From Dipylidium caninum (lineage: Eukaryota > Platyhelminthes > Cestoda > Cyclophyllidea > Dipylidiidae), in NCBI GenBank assembly GCA_017562135.1, contig QEYB01001427.1, forward strand, positions 372,001-436,000: a DNA stretch of 64,000 bases, in the 5' to 3' direction. The notes beneath the pieces were generated by a model. It saw only the letters and a list, made by a program, of their open reading frames with translations. It was not told where the DNA came from and searched no databases. Numbering within the stretch: position 1 is the stretch's first letter; every line of letters begins with the position of its first letter. A program made the position numbers and the translations under genes. Positions 48,803 through 60,578 of the stretch are shown in pieces.

Positions 48803-51082
48803 GGAGCTTGTGACGCGTGGGTGAAACGGCTTGGTCCTTTGGAGAGACGTCGCGTTAAGTCACCAGTCACTCCTTGAACAATGCGCCCTTTCTGGGCTCC
48901 TCATCGCCCCTTTTTTTTTTTCGAAGGTCTACGCCCCCTCCTTTTTCCCAACTAATGGGACGCCGGCGAATTACACTTAGATGATGATAGCGCCTGGATG
49001 CTTGTCTTTCGAACTTAAATTTTTCGCCTTTTAATTGCCTCCTCCGCGCCGTTGCAGTCTGCCCTCTGTGATGCGCTTTTCCGTCCTGGCACACTATCCA
49101 AGAAGCGATTTAACAGCTTCGTGGCCTTGCCCAATTGCTCCTTCCCTTTCTTCTACCCGAGGTAAATCGAGTTGGAGGCCTCAGTTCAGCCTCCCTCCTC
49201 CCGCCTTCCCCTTAGAAACTAGTACTTTTCTTTAACACCTCTGAATTCTCGCATGGCCGATTATTTTCCGTATATTTTTCCTTCTTTAGACGAATTAGTT
49301 CAGCAGGAGGAAGTCTCGAAGATGCCGCTTCAGTTTTGCCCTTTAAAGACCTTTTAATTACGCTTATGGCATTGATGGTCTTCACTATGAATTTAGGTCG
49401 GCAATCACGGCACTGTAGCGCAGATTCAGCCCCGAAGTTCGCAAAATTCCGAATTTCCCGTTATTCATTTTGCACTCCTCTCTCGGGATCTAGCAACAGA
49501 TCCATGAATCATCGTTTGCGTCGGTTGTTTGGGTCGCATATCGCACGATGCCGACACCACCTTTCCCGATGCGCGCGAATGTTTAGCGTTCACCCAAGGC
49601 CGTTTCCCCGCTCTCGCCACCCACAGGAACGGAAGTGCCAATGCTACGACGCGAAAGTCGGACGACCTCTTCCTCGACGTCATTAAAACCGCCGTAGTGT
49701 AATGGGATGAGGAAGGAGGGTCTTATGTTGGTTCGAAAGGGCATTGCGCCAACAGCGGTTATTTAGGGGCGATACTTGTAATTGCCAAATGCTCCATTAG
49801 CACCGACATTTTATGTGTCGATGGCCTGGAGTTAAGATTCCGCAAGGGAGTTAGTCAAAGGGATCAACGGACAAACGTGCAGACAGACGCAATCGACCAC
49901 ACAAGGGCCACCGACGTCAGCGTCTGCTCCTCTCTCGGCGAATGAGCGATGCAGCACGAGGGCGAAGGCAGGGGCAACGCCCATTGGTTGGGCTGGAATC
50001 GAGAGTGCGCGTCTATTGGTCGACTGAGGCGTGCGGTCACCAAGGCGTCGAATAATAATCACCCACATGCATTCAACTGCTATACTCCCAAATTGCCGTC
50101 AGCTGTAGGTACGTTGTCAGCGTTCGTGTTGGGCGCCCACTACACAATAATTGGTTGGTATTGCTTTTGTTATTAAGTTAAACAACTTGCTAATGAGTGG
50201 AGCTCTTTTAAAATAGGCTTTTGGCATATTAACAGTCTCGCTCTTACGAGATTTGCTGTTTTATCCTTGAGCACGTCTTAAACCCCTAAGTCTTATGATG
50301 TTATTGTGCATATAAGACGAAAAATTCCGAAGTGATTTTCATTAGCCTCAATTTTCTGACAATTTTCATCATTGTTTACCACGTAGTTGCCTGGATAGAA
50401 TATTCTAAATAGAATTGAGGCAATACTAATCTTCGTGAATTTACATCACCGGAAGTATTCGGCGTCATTCCATGAAATTATCATAGTAATTTATCCAAGT
50501 GCATCTCATGCCATATTCGCATAATCTGTGCCAGTTTTGTTGAACAGTAGCTATTTGACCCTCGTTTTTATTTAAACTCGGTTTTTCCTCCCCTCAAAAT
50601 TTCACGTCCAGAGGTAGCTTACTAGTTAAGTGGGGCTGTACGTTGTAGTCCCCTGCGTCTCCCTTCAAAAAATGATTTGTCGAGGAAATCTGTCACACCA
50701 CTGTATGCTATTTTCTGAATTCTTGCCCTACTTTTCATATATATCCTCGTTTAGTTTACTTTCGTTCCGATGCGCTTATATGTGTTTGCACAATAACCCT
50801 GTGTAATTGTAATTCGTAAAGTGGCTGACGGCAGCTTGAATTTTCCCTCGGTGAAAAATAATCTTTTGAAATCAAATAAATATGGGACAAAAGGAATTGC
50901 ATCTGTTTCTTCAAAATTCCGTTTTGGTCTATTTTAATTTTTTCTGTCTTATCCTCCATCTGCTCCCTTTGTCTCCGTACTACGATGCATCCTTTTAATC
51001 TTGGCTTCTTTTCTGCACTTGTAAATGGCCTCTGAGGTGGTCTTTAAATGGCACTTCGTCCCCTTGTTCTAAAAGCACAAAA
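48803..51082. other. No recognised gene
   Basis: The first part is GC-rich and may hold upstream sequence of the coiled-coil gene. From about 50.2 kb it is AT-rich. Short open frames such as 49336-49686 have no family motif. The last few hundred bases are presumably the promoter of the secreted-peptide gene. Confidence 0.45.
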
Positions 51083-52445
51083 ATGCGCACGTGGATTTTG
51101 TCCGTTCTCGTGGTCGTTGTCCTCATCGCCTGCTATGAGATTGTGGAGGCCAGTCCAGCGACGGAGTTAGCTACTGCGTGAGTACTTTTACTCTCTACCG
51201 CACTTTTTTTCTCAATAAGCTAAAATAGTGGGTGCAAAATTCTTCACTCATGTCGGCGGTTGACGTCCACTCGGACACAGGGGGATGGGGATACTTGGAG
51301 TCAGAAGACCAGGCTGTATGGCCTGTGCTGATGTGAAATGAAGTGTTGCAGGGTCGTATCGAACTAACCGGAGTTAAACTAGACTTTGTGTGACCTTAGC
51401 TTAGTCTTCTGATTCATCAGCCTCCACTGGGCTGAAATGTTGGGTGAACGTTGCCTAATGCTTAAGGGATTTGAAGGGGAGAGGACAGGATAATGATTTG
51501 CACCTACCAAAAGTGCCATATAAGTTTGCGTGTGTGGAATGCTATTAAGGTAAATAAACGAAGCCCCTGAGAAAAGAGAATTTTAGAGCTAAACTGCGGC
51601 TACTTGTACTTGATAGTGCTTTAGGCGCCTGCCTCCCTACTGTGCCGGTTGCCATTATTTGCTCGAACATCTTTGTTTTCTTCCACGGAACTGGAGAATT
51701 GTGTGAATGATCATATGGAATTTTCTCACACAGGCTGCTTTAAAGTGCCGTGTTTGTTTTCACTTTCAGACCCTCAAACTTCGAGGTCGGCAGGTACGAC
51801 ATCCTCTTCCCTTGAATCATGAGGAGAGCCTTGCTCAAAGTTACCCTACTTTAAAAGTCGTTTACTCGGAGATTAGAATCTTTTCTTAGCGGTCTTTGTC
51901 GCACTTTGTAGTGAGAAGTTGGGTGATAAGAAGACCAGAAAACAGAGACGCAGGCGAGCTGGAAAGCACAATAAGGAGCATGCCGGTGAGTCAATAGTAG
52001 AGGCAGTGGTAGTTTCTGTTGCCCTGGCAGGGATGAGGCGCAGAAATTGGTCTCAATAGGTGTAGGTTTTGTCTAACAGCCAACGACGGTAAGGACACCT
52101 TTTAAGTGACGCCTTCTTTCTCCCTCCTCTCAGAAAGCAAAAAGGACAAGCGGAGGCGGCACAAGGTGGGTTTCCCACAATTCCTTTCACATTCAATTTC
52201 CCGCTTTTCTAATTCCGCATTCCCTCCTCAAACCGTTTGACCGTTTATCGCCACTTTATTGTAACTTTCACCTCTGTAGAAGTCCTGTTCTTCCGACGAG
52301 GACTGCAAACGCGGTGAGTTGGTACAAATTCTCCAATGTTTCAGTCACAAATCCTTTTCTCCCTTTTATGAGGGTTTTTACTTACCTTTTAGGCAAGAAA
52401 TGCGTCAGTGGTAGACGCGGGAAGACATGCAGACGCCAGTTCTAA
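51083..52445 (+). CDS. Small secreted basic four-cysteine peptide, five exons
   Basis: Exons 51083-51177, 51912-51985, 52134-52165, 52280-52313 and 52393-52445 join in consistent phases (0, 2, 1, 0, 1) to an exact 95-residue frame; every junction has GT-AG ends with GTGAGT or GTGGGT donors. Residues 1-23 are a classic signal peptide (MRTWILSVLVVVVLIACYEI), cleavage likely after EA-23. Residues 33-68 are almost all Lys, Arg, His, Gln, Asn and Glu, with RRRR at 44-47 and RRRHKK at 63-68, potential processing sites. The C-terminus has Cys 70, 76, 82 and 91 in C-x5-C-x5-C-x8-C spacing, beginning CSSDEDCKRGKKC, which recalls dickkopf/WAP-like SDxDC motifs but is too short for those domains. No family assigned. 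The gene structure is convincing; function (hormone, antimicrobial, matrix or host-interaction peptide) is unknown. Confidence 0.8.
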
Positions 52446-52602
52446 TTTTTTTCCTTCCTCGGATTCTGATACGTAATTGACAAGCCATACTGCACTTTAG
52501 TCGACATTTTTGCATTTTTTCTTTGTCGCTTCTCTACCAATTTATTCGCTTAATCTTTGTCTCCCATGGAACGTTCTCCCCCACACTCTCCCTGTTAAGC
52601 AG

Positions 52603-52608
52603 AATAAA
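52603..52608 (+). terminator. AATAAA polyadenylation signal of the secreted-peptide gene
   Basis: AATAAA lies 158 bases after the stop codon at 52445. A second AATAAA is near 52776. A normal 3' UTR length supports the gene model. Confidence 0.6.
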
Positions 52609-54105
52609 GAACTTCCGATCATGGCCTACCTCCCCACCATCCGCCCGCTTGAATAGATCACCGTGATATCGTATCAACTACTCCGAGCTCCCACGTATCT
52701 TCCTCGTCCAACCGCGGCGACGTGACTGTCCAGTTGTGTCGCCATGACTAGGCGGCCCTTCTTTGTACGCAGACAATAAATGTCCCTTTCATGTCTGACT
52801 GTTCGTAAATGCGTATACACTGGAAAGGTGGTGGAGACGAGTCGGTGGATTCAGCTTAGACGAATCGAGGACGCTCAGTTCAGACGCCTGTCAGAACACT
52901 TTTCTATGACGCTGTCCTGACAGAAGTGCGCACCGCGGACGCCAGTCAGTTTGGCCATGTGGGAGTGATTGGGAGGGTGAGTGCGTGACATGCTAGTTGC
53001 ACGTTGCCTGCGGCCTCATGTCTGTGTTGATCTCGTGTGGGTTGTCCTACTTTGTCCTGTGGACCATTCTCTAAGGCCACAAACGCAGGCGCACACCACT
53101 TTTTCCGTCAAATCAGGCCAAACATCGTGGTAATGGATGTCCAAGTAGCAGCCAAGCCCTCTGGTCAATTGCTTGGGATCTGCTCCGAGAGGGCTCATTC
53201 GATTAGCTCCATTCCCTACATGGGACATCATATTGCGACGTTGCGGCAATTTCAGATCGGGGAGAATGCGAAGCAGGCAACCGTTGAATGTCCCTTCGTA
53301 CTTAACTCAAAGCCCAAGGGTGATACACAGGAGTGTGTCACGCAAAAGAACAAAAAGAAGTCGAACTCCGAGACGAGAGCGCAAGTCGGATAATAAGGCA
53401 ACCTCTGCTGCGTGGACTACTTGTGTTGTATTTTGGCAAGTGTAGGAGAAACCGAGAAGCAGTGCGCGACGTCGTTGAGCTAATCACGGTCCTCTTGTGT
53501 ATTGCGGACATCGTGAGAGTAAGAAGGCGTCCGTCAGCCATCAGCGGACATTTCATCCGCTGATTGTTTAAACAAATCCAGTTTGTTTGGGACTGTGATG
53601 TGCGGTACAGCTGCAATTATGGGAACACGTGACTGATGGGTGGCCAGGGTGGGACAAAAACTCGTGAATTCCAGTTGACTTAGTAGGCAGGCATGTAGAC
53701 CGGAGAGCAGCTGGGCTTCAGTGAACTTGTTAAACGTCAACCTTCCTATTTATACCGCTTACTCATTCCGGCATTGGCTGACTTGGGAGGTGTTGCCCAT
53801 TTGGGGTGGGCCGGAGGAGAACAGCAGCGAGGGTAGCCAACTCGCTCGGCTAACTGCGCATTTGTGGTTCTCGGTTTTTCCCGGCTTCTGCGCAGCAGCA
53901 GCATCACGCACGTCGGACTGAACGGCGTAAATACGATGTCGACAGAGGCTGGAGAGTTGAAGTGGATGAAGGCGGCAACTATAACCGTGCCACCAGTGAC
54001 ACTGTTGAAGGGCTTTTTTTGAGCCCCAAAACTGAGGCAAGGAGGAGTAAGAGGTCTTCGGTGTAAAGTATTAAAACAAGGTAAAAGTGGAGTACCTCAA
54101 GGCAA
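52609..54105. other. Intergenic, no recognised gene
   Basis: It lies between the secreted-peptide gene (plus) and EFHC2 (minus), which converge. The longest open frame, 53037-53393 plus, has no motif or splice support. The region is probably 3' UTR and spacer. Confidence 0.5.
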
Positions 54106-54111
54106 TTTATT
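54106..54111 (-). terminator. AATAAA polyadenylation signal of EFHC2
   Basis: AATAAA on the minus strand lies about 57 bases past the EFHC2 stop codon. Confidence 0.65.
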
Positions 54112-54167
54112 TGCATTTTATGATAATTGCTACTAATACGTCATCGAGTAGACGTAATTTTTCAATG

Positions 54168-57100
54168 TCAGTTGCACTTGGCAAGGTTTATCAGATCCTC
54201 CACGAAAGCGACATGCCGTACTCTTTCGACACCGAAAGTGTCAAATATGTTCAGACAGTCTTTGCCCTCCCGTTTTACTTTCTCACCGACCTGCAAAAAC
54301 TTTGACCAGTCAACTTCGAGGTTACCCGAGTACTCGCAGGGCACCGTTCCTGCAGGCAGAGGATTGCAACGCCAATTTAGCCTATTGATGAAGTTTTCGT
54401 AGTACACCATCCCGTTGTCGATGTTCTGGGATCTGAAAGAGAAATAGGCATATTACACATACAGAAGCTCTAATAAAATGCGCTTCCACAATCTGTCGAA
54501 CGCTTTGTTTGGGATCACTTACATCTCCATGAGAGCGAGCAATATGTCGTCGGGCAAGGGCAGTCGGTTTGCCTTACAAATGCGTCGCAAAGTTCCGAGC
54601 TCGATAGTTTTGGTGTTTTCAAAGTCCTCCTGACGGCAGGCGTCCAGCAACTCCTGGAAGGCCTCAAACGGTGCTCTTCGAAGATGGTGCTGAGCTATTC
54701 CAACCATTGCCATGTAATTTTTCTCCTTTGGCATCCTGTCAAGTGAATCATAAGCTTCAAAAGCGGTTTTTGTAAGGGCGCGTAAATAGCCTCGGTCAGG
54801 CAGAGGAAGGGGCTTCACCATCCCTCGAACCACCTATCTCACTACTCCCGGCGGCCAGTTTGACGGAAATACGATGTCACCTGGCCGCGACGAAGATAGG
54901 ACAAGAAAACAAGGAGACAGGGTGCAGGAGGGGAGAGGAAAGGAGTGCGTTACCACATTTAAAGCTCGTGCCAACCACTTTGTGGTGTTGCACACAGCAG
55001 CCTGGTGGATGGGTCACATCGTCATTTGGCCCCAACCCCCGCATTTCTCTGGGAATCGCCAGCTCAATGTCACCCACAGGCTCTTCCGGTACATCGCAGC
55101 GATTGTATTATTTTTTTAGAATAAATCACTCATAGTCTACCTTTGCAGCGGTGTGAGGCCACTCGCTACGCATGTGTGCTTAAGGTACTGGGTGAACGAG
55201 GTGGAAGGTTAATCCCACTATCTTCTAACAGCCCGGAGGGCGCAGAGACGTACGAAGCGCTTTCTCTTTTCGCCCATTCCTCCACTAATCGGGTCAAAAA
55301 TATTTCCGAAGGGAGAAAAGGAGAAGTGGAGGCGAAAGAAGAGAGCGGGTTGGACCGAGATTGAGGATTCGGAGGAGAAGAATGATAAGTTTTGTCCCAC
55401 TCACTTCAAGGCATAATGACGAGCCAAGGTAACGATTTCGTGATTCGTCAGGACGACAGGACTTTCCCCCGAAACCTTCAACACCTCGAGCAGAAGACAG
55501 CCAAACTTGTCGAAGTCGACACTTCCGCTAGAGTTGGGATCAGCCTGCGACACGAGCCGACGGATCTTCTCCTCACAACCTTTCGCCACTGGACGCAACC
55601 GTTGAAGGATCTTCTGCACATCAGCAAGAGGAAACTCAGCTGGATGGGCCTCCATGTAGGCCAGAGTGTGTTCGTCGGCGCCGTAGACTTCGAAGACGAA
55701 GTTGTTGAAGACCATGTGGGCGCCGAGGTAGATGTCGGAGGGCGTGTAGTAGGCTGGCAGGTGGGTGCGAAAGAGTGGCTGACCGGGTTTCATCACTCTG
55801 CGACGCTCCATGAATTTGCCACCCTTGAAACCTGAAAATGTTCAGGTCATTTGGCGGTTATGTCAATGCAGGGGTGGAGAAGTAAACACGTGCCACTCGC
55901 TCTATAGTGTCTTGACCGTCTCTTCTCTACGACTTCGACATCCTCGCAGCCGCGTCAGGGCGGTTAGCAACGCCAGTAAGTGGAACTGCCGACAAATGAC
56001 TATGGGAGCAGACCAATTATGCCTGAATGGAAGGCGAATGGGGGAGCGATCGAGAGCTGCCCAACTTTCAGAGGCGTTCGCTTACACCAAGTGGAGAAAT
56101 GAGTAGCGGTACCAGCCAAGTCTTCTCCCACAGTCTGTGTGGTTGTTGCAGTTTCTTGTCCCGCTGCCGAAAAGTGGGTAGACTATGCCAGATAAGGCTG
56201 CTAACAAGAGGATACACCAGTTCCCAAAGAGAACCACCCAACCTCTGGCGGAGGGCCAACTTCCCTTCAGGACATCTGCTGCGCTGGAGAGGCAGCGCAA
56301 AACTCCCATGCCACAGCACGACTGCTCTCACGCTTTTCTCGGAGCAACTTACCATGAAAACAAGTTGACCCGAATGGAAGGAAAATGGTGGAAAGGGAAA
56401 CGTGCCCCTCACCTGAATTAGTAATTGGTGGTTCATAAACCATGAAGGAGTGGTCGCGCAGGTAACAGGAGATGATGAACTTGCGGCTACAATTAACCTG
56501 TCCATCGCCCCAGGTCCCCTTGAAATGTGAGTCGTCGGTGGGACGAGCCACGAAGCGCAGGACGTCTGGGATGCAGTTTCTTTCTAGAATCTTTCTGGGA
56601 GCAGTTGGGATGAGATTATAACAGTTCATTAGGGAATCCTCGTCAGAGCCCCATCCATTGTACGGGGGATTCTCCTGTTTCACCACGTAATTACACTGCC
56701 CACGTGAAGGAGTGGCCGGAATGAATGTCGCTGAATTAATGCAAACACTCACTGATAAGTACTTCCTGAAAGAAATCTATTTCTGTTTGAAGTTTGTGAA
56801 GAAGAGTGACCCTATGGGAGTCGCAAACTAAATTCTTCCATTGTCACCTCTGGGTGGATATTTGACTCACTGATCCCATATTTCTTCCGATAGAATTCCT
56901 TCGTGAACTCATCACAGTCACAGATCAAGAATTTCCTCCCGTAAACGTTGAGATAAGCACCCAACGTGAGATCCCTTTCCGTGTAATATCCAGGATCCTG
57001 AGAACATGCCTGGACATTATAAATTATTTTAATAAATCAGTCTACTATTTTGGCATCAGTAGCAATGATATATAAAACTTACTTTTGAACTATTCGCACT

Positions 57101-59957
57101 GTGAATGCCAGTTATCCTCTCCGCAGCCCCAGGCGGTGGTAGGGGAGGAATGCTTTTGGGCAATTTCTGGCGTCTCAAAAAGCACGGTATAGCCTCGCGG
57201 CCAGAATTTGCTGAAATTCTCTCATATATCTCAATTGTGTCGTCAGCTGAACAAATGAGGCCGAGGACAGTTGATCAGGAGACAAAGGCATCAGCCAGAC
57301 ATTAAAAGTAAGCGTAAACTTGCCCAAAAAATAATGTAGTACAAAGTCCCCGAGTATCACCAAAGAGATTGTCTGTATCATCCCAAAAACAGTAGAATCG
57401 CAACACATGACGATCATGGTCGAGAAACTGACGCAATTTGTCAACACGTTCAAATGGACGCCGGGGTTGCATAGATTCGTCAATCTAAATAAAAGAAAAT
57501 CGTTTTGGATAGATCCTTGCTTACTCCCCACCGGAATCCTCATAACCAATGACGGGCGAATGCATGGCGTCGCGTAGATACCAACTTAAATGCGGAAAAA
57601 TTGGGAAGACATTGGTCGACTGAGGCTCTTTAGGAGGGGACCGTTTCGAGACTTAATGGGTGCCCAGGCCAGGTGAGGTTTCTTTGAGGTCGACGTTTTG
57701 GGAAGAGAAGCGAAGAAACTGTGAAGAAGTTTGCAGACAGCCAGAGCAATGGTATGAATAGGGCCACTTTCCCGTACCGTTTCCACCACATAGGAAAAGG
57801 TTGATGAATTTCTCGGAACCTTGGTTTTGTGGTTAGAGTATAAAGTTTGATTAAAGTAGAGTGACACTATATGGATTTTACGATTCGGGGGATCATGTTG
57901 GATAGAAATTATGCCAACCTGTGACCTGCGCAGCGATGTTACCAAATTTCTATAAATCATCCTCCGAATGCAACGTGAGGCGTTCCATTTCGAGTGAATC
58001 CGGAATGGGGCAAATTGGACGCTGTCCTCTGCCAAGCGACCGCCCTTTACCAGACCTTGATATGACTGACGGCTCTGTCAGTGGTTACACGGGGGTTGAA
58101 ATGTGGCAGAATAGACCTCAGATTTAATCTAAACGGATCGTTGAATTGTCTTTTTTCTTCCAACAATACAGTCGTGTGACAAGAAGTCCTGGGAAGTGTG
58201 ACATGAGTTGGTATATTCGATAAGACTTGTGAACGGTGGCTTATGAAGACGTGAAAATAAGTTTATTTGGTTGATTTTAAGTAATGTGTTGGTGAAGTGC
58301 AGAATGCATTATGATGTAGACGCCAGTCAGGGCATTAAGGTTAAGCTGTCTTCAAAGTCGTCTGGCTGGTAGTACCCACGCGAAATAGCTCGAGCCGTAG
58401 GAGGTGGCTAAGTCTCACACTAGCAGTGAGGTATGAGGCATTGAACTTACGGACAAACGGTGCAGTGTGTAGGGATCGTCGGGAACGGGCTCGGGCTCAT
58501 TCACTCGGACTCCCAGTTTGCGGAGAAAGTTGGCTGTGAATGGGTCACACGCCACCAAACGGTAAACGCGCCCGTACATCTCGAGATCCATTCCCACATT
58601 AAAATCGTGCACAGTGTAAAAACATGCGTCGTTCGGCCGGCTTGCGAATTCGGTGCCGACGCAAAATGGTGCCTACATACAAGAGATAAATAAGTAGATA
58701 GGAAGAGGGTATGAGGGTGAAAGAAAAGAGAGCAAGAAGATTTTTGTAATTGTCACTGAATCCCACCTGTCCACCGACACGTTGTGCCTCGACATACCAC
58801 CTTAGTGATGTTCCTCTAGATAATTAGATTCAACTCGCTCGGATCGGGAATACCTGCCCGCTTACTTTGACGCAGTTTACATAGATGTGGAGTCAAACGG
58901 AACCATATTACTCACAGTAGGTCGCGAATAATTTCACTCTTTATTTCACCCTTTGACGTGGCCCAAAATTAACGGAGACCCTTGAAACAACGACACAAGC
59001 TGACTGGTTTCAAGCTCATATCTAAAGCTTATTAAACAAACTGCTACTGTTCAAATCCCCCATGTTCACACCATATTTTTCACATACCTTATTAAGTAAA
59101 ATCCTGTGCTCCAAGCGTTACAAATAGGAAACCTACTGACTTGTGAGTTAGTAACTCAAAATGCTTGCTCTTCCAGGAGAACATAATCTCATCCTCGAGG
59201 TCTCGGAAGTGGAAAGCAATACCCAAAATTGCCAAGTATTGGCTACGACAAAAGGCGAGATATTTTTACGGAAAATGTATGCGTTTGTTCTAACTTACTA
59301 CTTATTGATTCTTAGAGTGATATGAAGATTAAAATGATGTTGCCGTGTTAATTTAATCCCAAAAATTTCACGGAGAAGATAGGCCAGACCTTGAGGCAAA
59401 GCAGAGTTCTTTACGCGAGGTTCCACCACTTGAATAGTGTCGTCTTCGAGATAGAAAAATATTTGACATTTTCTTACGCGATACTGTTCAGTGCGACTTT
59501 CATTCACGGCTTGTTGAAAGTAAGCGTCGAAACTAAGGACCTGAAGTGGAAATTGTAGACGGCTAACAATTTTGAAATTTATGGGTTATATAAAGCAAAG
59601 CTGCATAATGGGACCTAGGAAAGCTTATGAAGTAAAGAGAAACAAAGGTATATGTTTAACGTTAAATGATTTCATAAATATAAGGAAAGTAAACCTTTTT
59701 ATCAAATGCGATCCAAGCGGGAACTTTAGAACCATGTCCTTCAGGATATATGCTTGTTGGCGGATCAATTCTCTGACCCGGTAATGGTTCGCCGCCAATT
59801 CCCGGCTTATTATCATGGTACAAATGGCCAATACCGAACCTTTTCTCAAGATAATGTGATTTGTGAAATCTTTCTTTACCAATCTAAAATATTTTTATGT
59901 TTACCAATTGCTTACCTTTGTATTGAACACATTACCTGGCAGAAATGGTAAAGCCAT
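54168..59957 (-). CDS. EFHC2: EF-hand domain (C-terminal) containing protein 2, axonemal
   Basis: EFHC1/2 are microtubule inner proteins of ciliary doublets. Eleven exons: 59957-59916, 59883-59695, 59540-59390, 58672-58451, 57484-57324, 57246-57083, 57009-56871, 56730-56413, 55831-55405, 54735-54523, 54432-54168, about 762 residues (human EFHC2 749). The start [14 protein letters not shown] and then [40 protein letters not shown] match EFHC2 better than EFHC1, as does the long C-terminus ([30 protein letters not shown]). Three DM10 domains lie at about 77-190, 210-345 and 390-510. Intron 5 starts GCAAGT, a GC-AG intron, and this is required to give [12 protein letters not shown]. Two exons each have one extra base (57348-57351 and 58618-58622); otherwise all phases fit. 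Residual EF-hand-like segments are at about 570-680, with poor calcium ligands. Confidence 0.95.
57586..58035 (-). other. Intronic open frame inside EFHC2, probably not a gene
   Basis: A 149-codon frame on the EFHC2 strand lies wholly within intron 4. It has no homology motif or splice signals, and the flanking exons splice past it in phase. It is recorded because of its length. Confidence 0.2.
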
Positions 59958-60223
59958 CGAAGTATAACTAATTAAAGTCGTTGAATTAATTGGTAACCCA
60001 GCAACCATGCCAAGGTAATATACTCAAAAACTTAAAACAACATGGAATTTTATTAAAAAACTATAAATATAATGCAAATCAAGTCCATCTTTTTATGTCA
60101 AAGGTTATAAGGTCTGAAAGCACAGATCGAAAAGATCTTTGCTCTTACACATAAACCAGGAAGAATTTTCGAGATTTTGCGATGTTCATTTAGAGAGGAT
60201 TTTTATGTATTCAAATAACTTAG

Positions 60224-60578
60224 GAATTTTAAGCCAAGACGAAGAGTAAGTAACATATTTGGCGCCGCGATTAAAGACCGTGACATGTGTTGTTCTGTTA
60301 TATACGAAGACAGTGTTTTGCTATTTTTCTGCGACGGAACTGACGTCCTTTACTTGGACGCAGCGCTGTTGGAGTGCAAGGACTATGTGTATACGGTGGA
60401 AACATGTCGGTCGTTTACCAAGGACTATATAATCTCTTGCTCGCATATATATGAAATTAAAGGGGCTTACTTACCATGTCATTTGGCTTTGAACTACGTC
60501 TCTTCTTTACTGTATTACATGTTTAATTGTCACACACACATACCTGCATCTGTCCCAAAGAAACAAAAGTCCGTTTAA
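60224..60578 (+). CDS. Exon of an unrecognised protein, divergent from EFHC2
   Basis: After a TTAG acceptor at 60220-60223 the frame reads NFKPRRRVSNIFGAAIKDRD then CCSVIYEDSVLLFFCDGTDV, and stays open to 60578. Composition is protein-like (YVYTVETCRSFTKDYIISCS) and unlike the AT-rich surroundings. The YEDS-V-L-F-DGT pattern faintly recalls the start of C5orf34-type proteins, but this is too weak to name. The exon end is unknown. It lies about 270 bases from the EFHC2 start codon, head-to-head, so the two may share a promoter. Confidence 0.5.

Noticed and set aside
47492..48824. 258-261-codon open frames on both strands of repeat arm 2
   Set aside because: They are low-complexity Pro, Ser, Gly and Arg-rich frames caused by CTCC/GGGA and GAC repeats. 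Only the 206-nt exon copy within has protein-level similarity.
54877..55077. Minus-strand frame in EFHC2 intron 9 as a possible extra exon
   Set aside because: EFHC2 exons 9 and 10 join in phase across it and match the family alignment. No AG acceptor precedes the frame without an intervening stop.
54168..59957. Call of EFHC1 rather than EFHC2
   Set aside because: The N-terminal KPGIGGEPL, the FLRKLGVRV segment and the long C-terminus with [12 protein letters not shown] and NRLNWR are EFHC2 features; EFHC1 lacks the extended tail.
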